Below are positions 36,460-49,354 of a DNA stretch of 64,000 nt, piece after piece (positions within the stretch are counted from its first letter, which is position 1; each line of letters begins with the position of its first letter). Position numbers and translations under genes: made by a program. The stretch is from Hordeum vulgare subsp. vulgare (taxonomy: Eukaryota > Streptophyta > Magnoliopsida > Poales > Poaceae), in contig NC_058519.1 of assembly GCF_904849725.1 (NCBI RefSeq), forward strand, positions 187,229,703-187,293,702, given 5' to 3'. The notes under the pieces were generated by a model. That model had not been told where the DNA came from. It did no database searches and worked only from the letters and a program-made list of their open reading frames with translations.

Positions 36460-39400
36460 ATGTCCAACGTCAACCTCAACTTCAACGCATTCCTAGAGAA
36501 AAACAAGCTGAAAGATGATGGTAGCAACTATGCGGACTGGGTTCGCAACCTGAAGCTCATCCTTGAAGCAAGTAAAAAGGCTTATGTCCTTAATGCGCCG
36601 CTAGGTGACCCTCCCGCTCCCGCAGCAGCCCAGGACATTCTAAACGTCTGGCAAGCGCGGAGTGATGACTACTCTCTGGTCAGGTGTGGCATGTTATACA
36701 GTTTAGAAACGGGGCTCCAAAGACGTTTTGAGCAACACGGGGCATATGAGATGTTCCAAGAGCTGAAGCTAGTTTTTCAAGCTCATGCCCGTGTCGAGAG
36801 ATATGAAGTCTCCGACAAGTTCTTCAGCTGTAAGATGGAGGAGAACAGTTCTGTCAGTGAGCACATACTCAAAATGTCTGGGTTACACGGTCGTCTGACT
36901 TCACTTGGAGTCGAACTTCCGGATGATGCTATCATTGACAGAATCCTCCAGTCTCTCCCACCAAGCTACAAAGACTTTGTGCTTAACTACAACATGCAAG
37001 GGATGGAGAAAACCATTCCCGAGTTGTACTCGATGCTCAAGTCTGCAGAAGTAGAAATCAAGAAGGAGCATCAAGTGTTGATGGTCAACAAGACCACTAG
37101 TTTCAAGAAAGGCAAGGGTAAGAAGAACTTCAAGAAAGACGGCAAAGCTGTTGCCGTGCCCGGTAAGCCAGATGCCGGGAAGAAGAAAAAGAACGGACCC
37201 AAGCCTGAGACTGAGTGCTTCTACTGCAAGGGAAAAGGTCACTGGAAGCGGAACTGCCCCAAATACTTAGCGGACAAGAAGGCCGGCAACGTTAAAGGTA
37301 TATATGATATACATGTTATTGATGTGTACCTTACCAGCGCTCGCAGTAGCTCCTGGGTATTTGATACCGGTGCTGTTGCTCACATTTGCAACTCAAAGCA
37401 GGAACTGCGGAATAAGCGGAGACTGGCCAAGGACGAGGTGACGATGCGCGTCGGGAATGGTTCAAAGGTCGATGTGATCGCCGTCGGCACGCTACCTCTA
37501 CATCTACCGTCGGGATTAGTTTTAAACCTTAATAATTGTTATTTAGTACCAGATTTAAGCATGAACATTGTATCAGGGTCTTGCTTAATGCGAGACGGCT
37601 ACTCATTTAAGTCAGAGAATAATGGTTGTTCTATTTATATGAGTGATATGTTTTATGGTCATGCTCCGCTGGTGAATGGTTTATTCTTAATGAATCTCGA
37701 TCGTGATGTTACACATATTCATAGTGTGAGTACCAAAAGATGCAAAGTTGATAATGATAGTCCCACATACTTGTGGCACTGCCGCCTTGGTCATATCGGC
37801 GTTAAGCGCATGAAGAAGCTCCATACTGATGGACTGCTAGAGTCTCTTGACTTTGAATCATTTGACACATGCGAACCGTGCCTCATGGGCAAGATGACTA
37901 AGACTCCATTCTCAGGAATAATGGAGAGAGCCTCCGACTTATTGGAAATAATACATACTGATGTGTGTGGTCCAATGAACGTTGAAGCTCGCGGTGGTTA
38001 TCGTTATGTTCTCACTCTCACCGATGATTTGAGTAGGTATGGGTATATCTACTTGATGAAGCACAAATCTGAGACGTTTGAAAAGTTCAAGGAATTTCAG
38101 AGTGAGGTTGAGAATCAACGTGACAGAAAAATAAAATGTCTACGATCTGATCGTGGAGGAGAATATTTGAGTCACGAATTTGGCACACACCTAAGAAAGT
38201 GTGGAATCGTTTCACAACTAACGCCGCCTGGCACACCGCAGCGCAACGGAGTGTTTGAACGTCGTAATCGCACTTTATTAGATATGGTACGATCTATGAT
38301 GTCTCTCACCGACTTACCGCTATCATTTTGGGGATATGCATTAGAAACTGCAGCATTCACTTTAAATAGGGCACCGTCTAAATCCGTTGAGACGACACCG
38401 TATGAACTATGGTTTGGCAAGAAACCTAAGTTGTCGTTTCTTAAAGTTTGGGGCTGCGATGCTTATGTGAAGAAACTTCAACCAGAAAAGCTCGAACCCA
38501 AAGCGGAGAAATGCGTATTCATAGGATACCCTAAGGAAACTATTGGGTATACCTTCTATCTTAGATCCGAAGGTAAAACCTTTGTTGCCAAGAACGGATC
38601 CTTTCTAGAGAAAGAGTTTCTCTCGAAAGAAGTAAGTGGGAGGAAGGTAGAACTTGATGAGGTAATTACACCCCCTCTCGAACAGGAAAGTAGCGCAGCG
38701 CAAGAAGTTGTTCCTGTGGTGCCTACACCGACTGAAGAGGAAGTTAATGATGATGATCATGAAGCTTCGGATCAAGTTACTACTGAACCACGAAGGTCCA
38801 CAAGGGTACGCTCCGCACCAGAGTGGTACGGCAACCCTGTGATGGAAATCATGTTGTTAGACAACGGTGAACCTTCGAACTATGAAGAAGCGATGGCGGG
38901 CCCGGATTCCAAGAAATGGCTTGAGGCCATGAAATCCGAGATAGGATCCATGTATGAGAACAAAGTATGGACTTTGGTGGACTTGCCCGATGAACGGCGA
39001 GCCATAGAAAATAAATGGATCTTCAAGAAGAAGACTGATGGAAACGGTAATGTAACCGTTTACAAAGCTCGACTTGTCGCAAAGGGTTTTCGACAAATTC
39101 AAGGAGTTGACTACGAAGAGACTTTCTCTCCCGTAGCGAAGCTGAAATCAGTCCGAATCATGTTAGCAATTGCCGCCTTTTATGATTATGAAATTTGGCA
39201 AATGGACGTCAAAACAGCGTTCCTTAACGGGAATCTTAAGGAAGAGTTGTATATGATGCAACCAGAAGGTTTTGTCGATCCTAAAGGTGCTAACAAAGTA
39301 TGCAAGCTCCAACGCTCCATCTATGGGCTGGTGCAAGCATCTCGGAGTTGGAACATTCGCTTTAATGAGGTGATTAAGGCGTTTGGGTTCATACAGGTTT

Positions 39401-40443
39401 ACGGAGAAGCCTGTCTGTACAAGAAAGTGAGTGGGAGCTCTGTAGCTTTCCTCGTACTATATGTGGATGACATATTATTGATGGGGAATGATATAGAGAT
39501 GTTGGAGAGCATAAAGGCCTACTTGAACAAGAGTTTTTCAATGAAGGACCTTGGAGAAGCTGCATACATATTAGGCATCAAGATCTATAGAGATAGATCG
39601 AGACGCCTCATAGGTCTTTCGCAAAGTACATACCTTGACAAGATATGGAAGAAATTCAATATGGAAAACTCAAAGAAAGGGTTCTTGCCAGTTTTGCAAG
39701 GTATGAGATTGAGTAAGACTCAGTCGCCGACCACGGCAGCAGATAGAGAGAAGATGAGTTCTGTCCCCTACGCTTCAGCCGTGGGCTCTCTAATGTATGC
39801 CATGCTGTGTACCAGACCTGATATAAACCTTGCGATAAGCTTGGTAGGGAGGTACCAAAGTAATCCCGGTACGTAACACTGGACAGCGGTCAAGAATATC
39901 CTTAAGTACCTGAAAAGGACTAAGGAAATGTTTCTCGTTTATGGAGGTGACGAAGAGCTCGTCGTAAAGGGTTACGTCGATGCTAGCTTCGACACAGATC
40001 CGGATGACTCTAAGTCACAAACCGGATACGTATATGTGTTGAATGGTGGGGCAGTGAGCTGGTGCAGCAGCAAGCAAGAAGTCGTGGCAGCATCTACATG
40101 TGAAGCGGAGTACATAGCTGCTTCAGAAGCGGCTCATGAAGGAATTTGGATGAAGGAGCTCATCACCGACCTTGGAGTGGTTCCAAGCGCGTCGGGTCCT
40201 ATGACACTCCTCTGTGATAACACTGGAGCCATTGCCATAGCCAAAGAGCCCAGGTTTCACCGGAAGACGAAGCACATCAAGCGCCGCTACAACTCCATCC
40301 AGGACCATGTCCAAACTGGAGTGATAGATATTTGTAAAGTACACACGGATCTGAATATTGCAGACCCGTTGACTAAACCTCTTCCACGAGCAAAACATGA
40401 TCAGCACCATAATGCTATGGGTGTTCGATACATCACAATGTAA
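36460..40443 (+). pseudogene. gag-pol: Copia gag-pol polyprotein, unit 1, one nonsense codon
   Basis: A single frame of 1327 codons from ATG 36460 to TAA 40441 is interrupted only by TAA at 39874-39876, between the reverse transcriptase and RNase H. Gag has a CCHC knuckle from residue 253 (CFYCKGKGHWKRNC). The protease has FDTG at 301-304. The integrase has an HHCC finger from about 438 and a D501-D564-E600 triad (spacing 35 between the last two). Reverse transcriptase has YVDD at 1001-1004. RNase H after the stop shows VDASFDTD, CEAEYIA and CDNTGAI. All catalytic residues expected are present. As written the polyprotein lacks RNase H, so the copy is probably defective unless the stop is read through. 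Confidence 0.95.
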
Positions 40444-40462
40444 CTAGATTATTGTCTCTAGT

Positions 40463-40475
40463 GCAAGTGGGAGAC
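40463..40475 (+). other. Polypurine tract of Angela-type unit 1
   Basis: CAAGTGGGAGAC-type purine-rich sequence immediately upstream of LTR2, the expected plus-strand primer site. It lies 20 bp after the polyprotein stop. Confidence 0.8.
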
Positions 40476-42243
40476 TGTTGGAAATATGCCCTAGAGGCAA
40501 TAATAAAATGGTTATTATCATATTTCCTTGTTCATGATAATCGTCTATCGTTCATGCTATAATTGTATTAACAGGAAACACTAATACATGTGTGAATGAA
40601 TAGATCACAATGTGTCCCTAGCAAGCCTCTAGTTAGCTAGCTCGTCAGTCAATAGATGATCATGGTTTCCTGATCATGGACATTGGATGTCATTGATAAC
40701 GGGATCACATCATTGGGAGAATGATGTGGTGGACAAGACCCAATCCTAAGCCTAGCACTAGATCGTATTGTTCGTATGCTAATGCTTTTCTAATGTCAAG
40801 TATATTTTCCTTCGACCGTGAGATTGTGCAACTCCCGGATACCGTAGGAGTGCTTTGGGTGTATCAAACGTCACAACGTAACTGGGTGACTATAAAGGTG
40901 CACTACGGGTACCTCCGAAAGTGTTTGTTGGGTTGGCACGAATCGAGATCGGGATTTGTCACTCCGTGTGACGGAGAGGTATCTCTGGGCCCACTCGGTA
41001 GAACATCATCATGAGCTCAATGTGACTAAGGAGTTAGTCACACGATGATGTGCTACGGAACGAGTAAGGAGACTTACCGGTAACGAGATTGAACAAGGTA
41101 TAGGTATACCGACGATCGAATCTCGGGCAAGTTCTATACCGACAGACAAAGGGAATCGTATACGGGATTGATTGAATCCTTGACATCGTGGTTCATCCGA
41201 TGAGATCATCGTGGAGCTAGTGGGAGCCACCATGGGTATCCAGACCCCGCTGATGGTTATTGGCCAGAGAGGTGTCTCGGTCATGTCTGCCTGTCTCCCG
41301 AACCCGTAGGGTCTTCACACTTAAGGTTCGATGACGCTAGGGTTATAGGGAATTGTTATACGAGATTACCGAAAGTTGTTCGGAATCCCGGATGAGATCC
41401 CGGACGTCACGAGGAGCTCCGGAATGGTCCGGAGGTAAAGATTGATATATAGGACGGATGGTTTCGGACACCGGAAGTGTTTCGGGCATCACCGGTAACG
41501 TACCGGGACCACCGGGACCACCGGAGGTGGTCCCGGGGGACCACCGAAGGGGGGGCTGCGACCCCAAGAGGTAAGATGGGCTAAGTGGGGGTGGGAACCA
41601 GCCCCTAGTTGGGCTGGTGCGCCTCCCCAATCAGCCCATGGCGCAGGGGAAAGAAAAAGGGGGGGGGGGAACCCTAACTTAGGTGGGCCTTAGGCCCACC
41701 AGAAGGGTGCGCCACCCCCTCCTCCCCATCTGGCCGCCACACCCCCCATCTGGGAGGGCTGCCGCACCCCCTAGGGTGGGAACCCTAGGGGTGGCACCCC
41801 CTCTCCCCTTCCCCTATATATAGTGGGCACCTTTGGCCTTTGGAGGACACAGTTTTCCCTCTCCCTCGGCGCAGCCCCGCAGTTCTCCCTCCTCCTCTCT
41901 GCCGGCGCTTGGCGAAGCCCTGCCGGGAGACCTCGTCTCTCCACCAACACCACGCCGTCGTGTTTCTGGTCTTCTTCCCCAACCTCTCCCTCCTCCTTGC
42001 TGGATCAAGGTGCGGGAGACGTCACCGGGCTGCACGTGTGTTGAACGCGGAGGTGCCGTTGTTCGGCACTAGATCGGAATCGCTGCGAGTACGACTCCAT
42101 CAACCGCGTTCTAGCAAACGCTTCCGCTTAGCGATCTTCAAAGGTATGAAGATGCTCTTACCCCTCTCTCGTTTCTGGTCTCTCCATAGGAAGATCTGAA
42201 CTTGCGTAGGAAATTTTTTGAATTTATGCTACGTAACCCAACA
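40476..42243 (+). repeat. Angela-type LTR 2 (complete, shared by both units)
   Basis: 1768 bp, same ends as LTR1. It acts as 3' LTR of unit 1 and 5' LTR of unit 2. No target duplication separates the units, so unit 2 is not an independent insertion. Confidence 0.95.
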
Positions 42244-42258
42244 GTGGTATCCGAGCCA

Positions 42259-43514
42259 GGTTTTCTATGCGTAGATTCTATGCACGAGTAGAACACAAAA
42301 GTTGTGGGCGATGGTTTGTCAATTTGCTTGCCGTTACTAGTCTTATTCTTTTCTGGCGGTATTGTGGGATGAAGTGGCCCGGACCGACCTTACACGTACG
42401 CTTACGTGAGACTGGTTCCACCGACAGACATGCACATCGTGCATAAAGGTGGCTAGCGGGTGTCTGTCTCTCCTACTCTAGTCGGATTGGATTTGATGAA
42501 AAGGGTCCTTATGAAGGGTAAATAGCTTTGGCATATCATCGTTGTGGCTGTCACGTAGGTAAGAAGGCGTTCTTGCTAGAAACCCAAATCAGCCACGTAA
42601 AACTTGCAACAACAATTAGTGGACGTCTAACTTGTTTTTGCAGGGTTTGACATGTGATGTGATATGGCCAAAGTTGTGATGTTGCATGTATGATGTATGA
42701 GATGATCATGTTATTGTAATAGGTTTCACGACTTGCATGTCGATGAGTATGACAACCGGCAGGAGCCATAGGAGTTGTCTTAATTTATTGTATGAGATGC
42801 AACGCCATGTGCTTGCTACTTTTACTTCGTTGCTAACGGTTAGCCATAGTAGTAGTGATAGTAGTAGTTGGCGTGACGACTTCACGGAGACACGATGATG
42901 GAGATCATGATGATGGAGATCATGGTGTCACGCCGGTGACGATGATGATCATGCGATGCCTGAAGATGGAGATCAAATGAGCAAAGATGAAAATGGCCAT
43001 ATCATGTCACTATATGATTGCATTGTGATGTTTATCATGTTTTACATCTTATTGCTTAAAACGACGGTAGCATAATAAGATGATCCCTCCTAAAATTTCG
43101 AGAACGTATTCCCTTAAGTGTGCACCGTTGCGAAGGTTCGTTGTCTCGAAGCACCACGTGATGATCGGGTGTGATAGATTCTAACGTTCGCATACAACGG
43201 GTGTAAGCCAGATTTACACACGCAAAACACTTAGGTTGACTCGACGAGCTTAGCATGTACAGACATGACCTCGAATACAAGAGACCGAAAGGTCGAACAT
43301 GAGTCGTATGGTTGAATACGATCAGCATGAAGTTGCTCACCATGGTGACTAGTCCGTCTCACGTGATGATCGGACACGGGTTAGTCAACATGGATCATGT
43401 ATCACTTAGATGACTAGAGGGATGTCGATTTAAGTGGGAGTTCATACTTAATTTGATTAAATGAACTTAATTGTCATGAACTTAGTCTAAAAGTTGTCTT
43501 TATAAATATTGTAG
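42259..43514 (+). other. Untranslated leader of Angela-type unit 2
   Basis: Nearly identical to 35204-36459, including the GATGATGGAGATCAT block at about 42893-42950. No gene. Confidence 0.85.
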
Positions 43515-46500
43515 ATGTCCAACGTCAACCTCAACTTCAACGCATTCCTAGAGAAAAACAAGCTGAAAGATGATGGTAGCAACTATGCGGACTGGGTTCG
43601 CAACCTGAAGCTCATCCTTGAAGCAAGTAAAAAGGCTTATGTCCTTAATGCGCCGCTAGGTGACCCTCCCGCTCCCGCAGCAGCCCAGGACATTCTAAAC
43701 GTCTGGCAAGCGCGGAGTGATGACTACTCTCTGGTCAGGTGTGGCATGTTATACAGTTTAGAAACGGGGCTCCAAAGACGTTTTGAGCAACACGGGGCAT
43801 ATGAGATGTTCCAAGAGCTGAAGCTAGTTTTTCAAGCTCATGCCCGTGTCGAGAGATATGAAGTCTCCGACAAGTTCTTCAGCTGTAAGATGGAGGAGAA
43901 CAGTTCTGTCAGTGAGCACATACTCAAAATGTCTGGGTTACACGGTCGTCTGACTTCACTTGGAGTCGAACTTCCGGATGATGCTATCATTGACAGAATC
44001 CTCCAGTCTCTCCCACCAAGCTACAAAGACTTTGTGCTTAACTACAACATGCAAGGGATGGAGAAAACCATTCCCGAGTTGTACTCGATGCTCAAGTCTG
44101 CAGAAGTAGAAATCAAGAAGGAGCATCAAGTGTTGATGGTCAACAAGACCACTAGTTTCAAGAAAGGCAAGGGTAAGAAGAACTTCAAGAAAGACGGCAA
44201 AGCTGTTGCCGTGCCCGGTAAGCCAGATGCCGGGAAGAAGAAAAAGAACGGACCCAAGCCTGAGACTGAGTGCTTCTACTGCAAGGGAAAAGGTCACTGG
44301 AAGCGGAACTGCCCCAAATACTTAGCGGACAAGAAGGCCGGCAACGTTAAAGGTATATATGATATACATGTTATTGATGTGTACCTTACCAGCGCTCGCA
44401 GTAGCTCCTGGGTATTTGATACCGGTGCTGTTGCTCACATTTGCAACTCAAAGCAGGAACTGCGGAATAAGCGGAGACTGGCCAAGGACGAGGTGACGAT
44501 GCGCGTCGGGAATGGTTCAAAGGTCGATGTGATCGCCGTCGGCACGCTACCTCTACATCTACCGTCGGGATTAGTTTTAAACCTTAATAATTGTTATTTA
44601 GTACCAGCTTTAAGCATGAACATTGTATCAGGGTCTTGCTTAATGCGAGACGGCTACTCATTTAAGTCAGAGAATAATGGTTGTTCTATTTATATGAGTG
44701 ATATGTTTTATGGTCATGCTCCGCTGGTGAATGGTTTATTCTTAATGAATCTCGATCGTGATGTTACACATATTCATAGTGTGAGTACCAAAAGATGCAA
44801 AGTTGATAATGATAGTCCCACATACTTGTGGCACTGCCGCCTTGGTCATATCGGCGTTAAGCGCATGAAGAAGCTCCATACTGATGGACTGCTAGAGTCT
44901 CTTGACTTTGAATCATTTGACACATGCGAACCGTGCCTCATGGGCAAGATGACTAAGACTCCATTCTCAGGAATAATGGAGAGAGCCTCCGACTTATTGG
45001 AAATAATACATACTGATGTGTGTGGTCCAATGAACGTTGAAGCTCGCGGTGGTTATCGTTATGTTCTCACTCTCACCGATGATTTGAGTAGGTATGGGTA
45101 TATCTACTTGATGAAGCACAAATCTGAGACGTTTGAAAAGTTCAAGGAATTTCAGAGTGAGGTTGAGAATCAACGTGACAGAAAAATAAAATGTCTACGA
45201 TCTGATCGTGGAGGAGAATATTTGAGTCACGAATTTGGCACACACCTAAGAAAGTGTGGAATCGTTTCACAACTAACGCCGCCTGGCACACCGCAGCGCA
45301 ACGGAGTGTTTGAACGTCGTAATCGCACTTTATTAGATATGGTACGATCTATGATGTCTCTCACCGACTTACCGCTATCATTTTGGGGATATGCATTAGA
45401 AACTGCAGCATTCACTTTAAATAGGGCACCGTCTAAATCCGTTGAGACGACACCGTATGAACTATGGTTTGGCAAGAAACCTAAGTTGTCGTTTCTTAAA
45501 GTTTGGGGCTGCGATGCTTATGTGAAGAAACTTCAACCAGAAAAGCTCGAACCCAAAGCGGAGAAATGCGTATTCATAGGATACCCTAAGGAAACTATTG
45601 GGTATACCTTCTATCTTAGATCCGAAGGTAAAACCTTTGTTGCCAAGAACGGATCCTTTCTAGAGAAAGAGTTTCTCTCGAAAGAAGTAAGTGGGAGGAA
45701 GGTAGAACTTGATGAGGTAATTACACCCCCTCTCGAACAGGAAAGTAGCGCAGCGCAAGAAGTTGTTCCTGTGGTGCCTACACCGACTGAAGAGGAAGTT
45801 AATGATGATGATCATGAAGCTTCGGATCAAGTTACTACTGAACCACGAAGGTCCACAAGGGTACGCTCCGCACCAGAGTGGTACGGCAACCCTGTGATGG
45901 AAATCATGTTGTTAGACAACGGTGAACCTTCGAACTATGAAGAAGCGATGGCGGGCCCGGATTCCAAGAAATGGCTTGAGGCCATGAAATCCGAGATAGG
46001 ATCCATGTATGAGAACAAAGTATGGACTTTGGTGGACTTGCCCGATGAACGGCGAGCCATAGAAAATAAATGGATCTTCAAGAAGAAGACTGATGCAAAC
46101 GGTAATGTAACCGTTTACAAAGCTCGACTTGTCGCAAAGGGTTTTCGACAAATTCAAGGAGTTGACTACGAAGAGACTTTCTCTCCCGTAGCGAAGCTGA
46201 AATCAGTCCGAATCATGTTAGCAATTGCCGCCTTTTATGATTATGAAATTTGGCAAATGGACGTCAAAACAGCGTTCCTTAACGGGAATCTTAAGGAAGA
46301 GTTGTATATGATGCAACCAGAAGGTTTTGTCGATCCTAAAGGTGCTAACAAAGTATGCAAGCTCCAACGCTCCATCTATGGGCTGGTGCAAGCATCTCGG
46401 AGTTGGAACATTCGCTTTAATGAGGTGATTAAGGCGTTTGGGTTCATACAGGTTTACGGAGAAGCCTGTCTGTACAAGAAAGTGAGTGGGAGCTCTGTAG

Positions 46501-47096
46501 CTTTCCTCGTACTATATGTGGATGACATATTATTGATGGGGAATGATATAGAGATGTTGGAGAGCATAAAGGCCTACTTGAACAAGAGTTTTTCAATGAA
46601 GGACCTTGGAGAAGATGCATACATATTAGGCATCAAGATCTATAGAGATAGATCGAGACGCCTCATAGGTCTTTCGCAAAGTACATACCTTGACAAGATA
46701 TGGAAGAAATTCAATATGGAAAACTCAAAGAAAGGGTTCTTGCCAGTTTTGCAAGGTATGAGATTGAGTAAGACTCAGTCGCCGACCACGGCAGCAAATA
46801 GAGAGAAGATGAGTTCTGTCCCCTACGATTCAGCCGTGGGCTCTCTAATGTATGCTTATGCCTTTGGAGGACACAGTTTTCCCTCTCCCTCGGCGCAGCC
46901 CCGCACTTCTCCCTCCTCCTCTCTGCCGGCGCTTGGCGAAGCCCTGCCGGGAGACCTCGTCTCTCCACCAACACCACGCCGTCGTGTTGCTGGTATTCTT
47001 CCCCAACCTCTCCCTCCTCCTTGCTGGATCAAGGTGCGGGAGACGTCACCGGGCTGCACGTGTGTTGAACGCGGAGGTGCCGTTGTTCGGCACTAG
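43515..47096 (+). pseudogene. gag-pol: Copia gag-pol, unit 2, 3' truncated and fused in frame to LTR sequence
   Basis: Gag, protease, integrase and reverse transcriptase (residues 1 to about 1114) follow unit 1 almost exactly. Differences seen include Asp to Ala before LSMNIVSG, Gly to Ala in TDANGNVT, and Ala to Asp in GEDAYIL. After VGSLMYA at about 46855 the frame crosses the deletion junction and continues 80 codons into the U3/R part of LTR3, ending at 47096. RNase H and the polypurine tract are missing. There is no stop up to the junction. The C-terminal tail is an accident of the deletion and no function is implied. Confidence 0.93.
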
Positions 47097-47267
47097 ATCG
47101 GAATCGCTGCGAGTACGACTCCATCAACCGCGTTCTAGCAAACGCTTCCGCTTAGTGATCTTCAAAGGTATGAAGATGCTCTTACCCCTCTCTCGTTGCT
47201 GGTCTCTCCATAGGAAGATCTGAACTTGCGTAGGAAATTTTTTGAATTTATGCTACGTAACCCAACA
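46860..47267 (+). repeat. Angela-type LTR 3 (last ~408 bp only)
   Basis: Matches LTR1 from GCCTTTGGAGGACACAG (just after the TATA box) to the CCCAACA end. Its start is joined to pol of unit 2 through the filler bases TTAT (46856-46859). Followed by the GTTGT duplication. Confidence 0.93.
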
Positions 47268-47272
47268 GTTGT
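47268..47272. other. Target-site duplication GTTGT, right copy
   Basis: Matches 33419-33423. It shows that the whole block 33424-47267 descends from a single insertion event. Confidence 0.9.
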
Positions 47273-47822
47273 ATGGTTATGTTGTCATGCCATTGTTGTA
47301 TCTATGCATATCAAGTATGTCATGCGTACGTGTGATGCATTGTGATATGTATGGGATTCGACACCTAGTCGTATGCCCGTAGTAGCTCTCTATACAGAGA
47401 AATGCCCCTTTGTGCTTCCAACGAGCCTTGGTAGTTCGCTACTGCTCCGGACACATTGGTTGACCGGCATGTATCCTTCTTAGTTGTTGTGTCTGTCCCT
47501 ACGGGGAAATGTCACACGATGTAATGGAGTCCTTGTAGCTTGCTACGACTCGTCTACACTCGCTGATGACCGACACATGCTTTGCTAGGTTATGTATGCC
47601 TGTCTCTGTATAGTTGAGTCACTTGAGTTTATGACTAGTTATGTCGACCCGGGTTTTTTGACATTGGAATGCTAGCGACATAAATGCATACGTGAGTCAA
47701 AAGACGCAAACGGTCCCGGCTAAGGTAAGGTGGCAGCCGTGGGGTTAATCGTGCGTGAGACCGCAAAGTGATGCGATGTGTTACTGGCTGGATTCCTATG
47801 TCTTAGGATCGGGGTCCCGACA
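47268..47822 (+). repeat. 3' LTR of chromovirus C, last part
   Basis: Resumes after the Angela array with the duplicated GTTGT and ends GGGGTCCCGACA at 47822. The last 335 bp align with the 5' LTR remnant at 23543-23877. After it the gag of element A continues directly. Confidence 0.9.
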
Positions 47823-49354
47823 CCTAGACACATTGTAGAGGTAAATTCCCTCCGTCGATTTGATGCAAGTGATATACCTTACACTAAACCTCCTAGTCAA
47901 TGCATGGATGAATTTGATAACTACATTGTTAATAAAGAACTTTTTAATAATTATGTTAAAGATCAATTACAACAAAATGCTAGCATGATTGATCGCCTGA
48001 GTGGATTGATGTTTAGAATTGCTAATGATGTTAAAGGTCTAGGTAAACATGATTACATGGTTTATACTCAATTAGATCAAGTCGCTAAGTCACAAAATGA
48101 TTCGCTTGATGAAATGAATAATAACATGAATGGTCATGTTGTTAGAGTAATGACTAGAGGAGGTAGAATGACTCAGGACACTCTTTATCTTGAAGGTCAT
48201 CCTAAACGAATTGAAAAGATTCTTAGAGAATTAAACTTGATGCACCTAGTCCATCTAAAATAAGAAGATAAAGTAAAACGATAGGACTATACATGTTTCT
48301 AGTGAACGTATTCTAGAAAAACTGCTGAGAATCATAATGATGTTTCTATTTCTAATGCTTAGACACAATCTCGTAGTGAACATTTAACTAGTGATAATGA
48401 AAATGAAAATTATAACAATGATTTTCTTATTGATACTCAACCAGATAGTAATAAAGAACTTGAAAATGATGTGTAAATAGAACCTGCTGAAGATCTTGAT
48501 AACCCACATCCTAAAAATAAACGTTATGAGAAGAAAGACTTTGTTGCTAGGAAACATGTTAAAGAAAGAGAACCATTGGTTCAAAAACCCATGTCATTCC
48601 CTCGTAAGCCTTACAAGAGTAAGGACGAGGAGGAGTTTGAGCACTTTGCTAAAATGATTAGACATGTGTTTTTACGTACTTGTTTGAGTCATATTCTGAA
48701 GATGCCTCCATATGCTAAATATATGAAGGACATTATTACTAACAAAAGAAAGATACATGAAACTGAAATTGCTACTATTCTTCCTAATTATTCTTTTGAT
48801 GGTTGAGTGCCTAAAAAGTTGGGAGATCCAGGTATACCCACAATACCTTGCTCCATTAAATGAAGTTATGTTAAAACTGCTTTATGTGATCTAAGAGCTG
48901 GTGTTAGTGTTATGCCTTCTCTTTATATAAAATATTTTATTTAAATAAGCTTACACCTACTGAAATATCTTTGAAAATGGTTCATAAATTGACATCTATA
49001 CCTATTGGAATTTGTCAGACTGTTCCTGTTGTTGTTGCAAATGTTACTATCTTAACACACTTTGTTATCCTTGAGAAGACTGAGGACGACAACATGTCAA
49101 TTATCCTTGGTAGGCCCTTTTTAAATACTGCAGGGGTTGTTATTGATTGCAACAAAAGCAATGTTACTTTTCATGTTAATGGCAAACAACACACGATGCA
49201 CTTTCCGAAGAAACAAGCTTCGGTGTATAATATCAATACCATTGAGACGATTGCCACAATTACTATTGGAGGGTTTAAATTTCCTCTTCCTACTGCCAAG
49301 AATAAGTATGATATTCTTATTGTTGGGGAGAGATGTGAATCCCCATTGAGGTAA
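47823..49354 (+). pseudogene. Gag C-terminus and protease of Athila-like element A
   Basis: Resumes the gag of A after elements B and C. The frame from 47823 to 48263 has the conserved LRRFDASDIPYTKPP, DEFDNYIV and, at its end, MTRGGRMTQD and EGHPKR motifs. A decayed linker (48264-48575) is followed by MPPYAKYMKDIITNKRK (48576-48806). The protease follows: CDLRAGVSVMP with the catalytic Asp near 48890, a frameshift, and from 48971 the body with IPIGICQTVPVVVANV and IILGRPFLNTAG. Frames change at least twice, so the protein is not made. Confidence 0.85.

Larger units (their letters stand above)
33424..47267 (+). mobile_element. Angela/BARE/WIS-type Copia element in tandem, three-LTR form
   Basis: Order: LTR1 (33424-35188), internal 1 (35189-40475), LTR2 (40476-42243), internal 2 (42244-46855, 3' truncated), LTR3 (46860-47267, 5' truncated). 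The two units are offset by about 7.05 kb and nearly identical; in more than 1100 shared residues of the polyproteins I count about five differences. One target duplication encloses the block. The simplest history is one insertion, unequal recombination between the LTRs of sister copies giving LTR-int-LTR-int-LTR, then a deletion from pol of unit 2 into LTR3. Confidence 0.93.
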
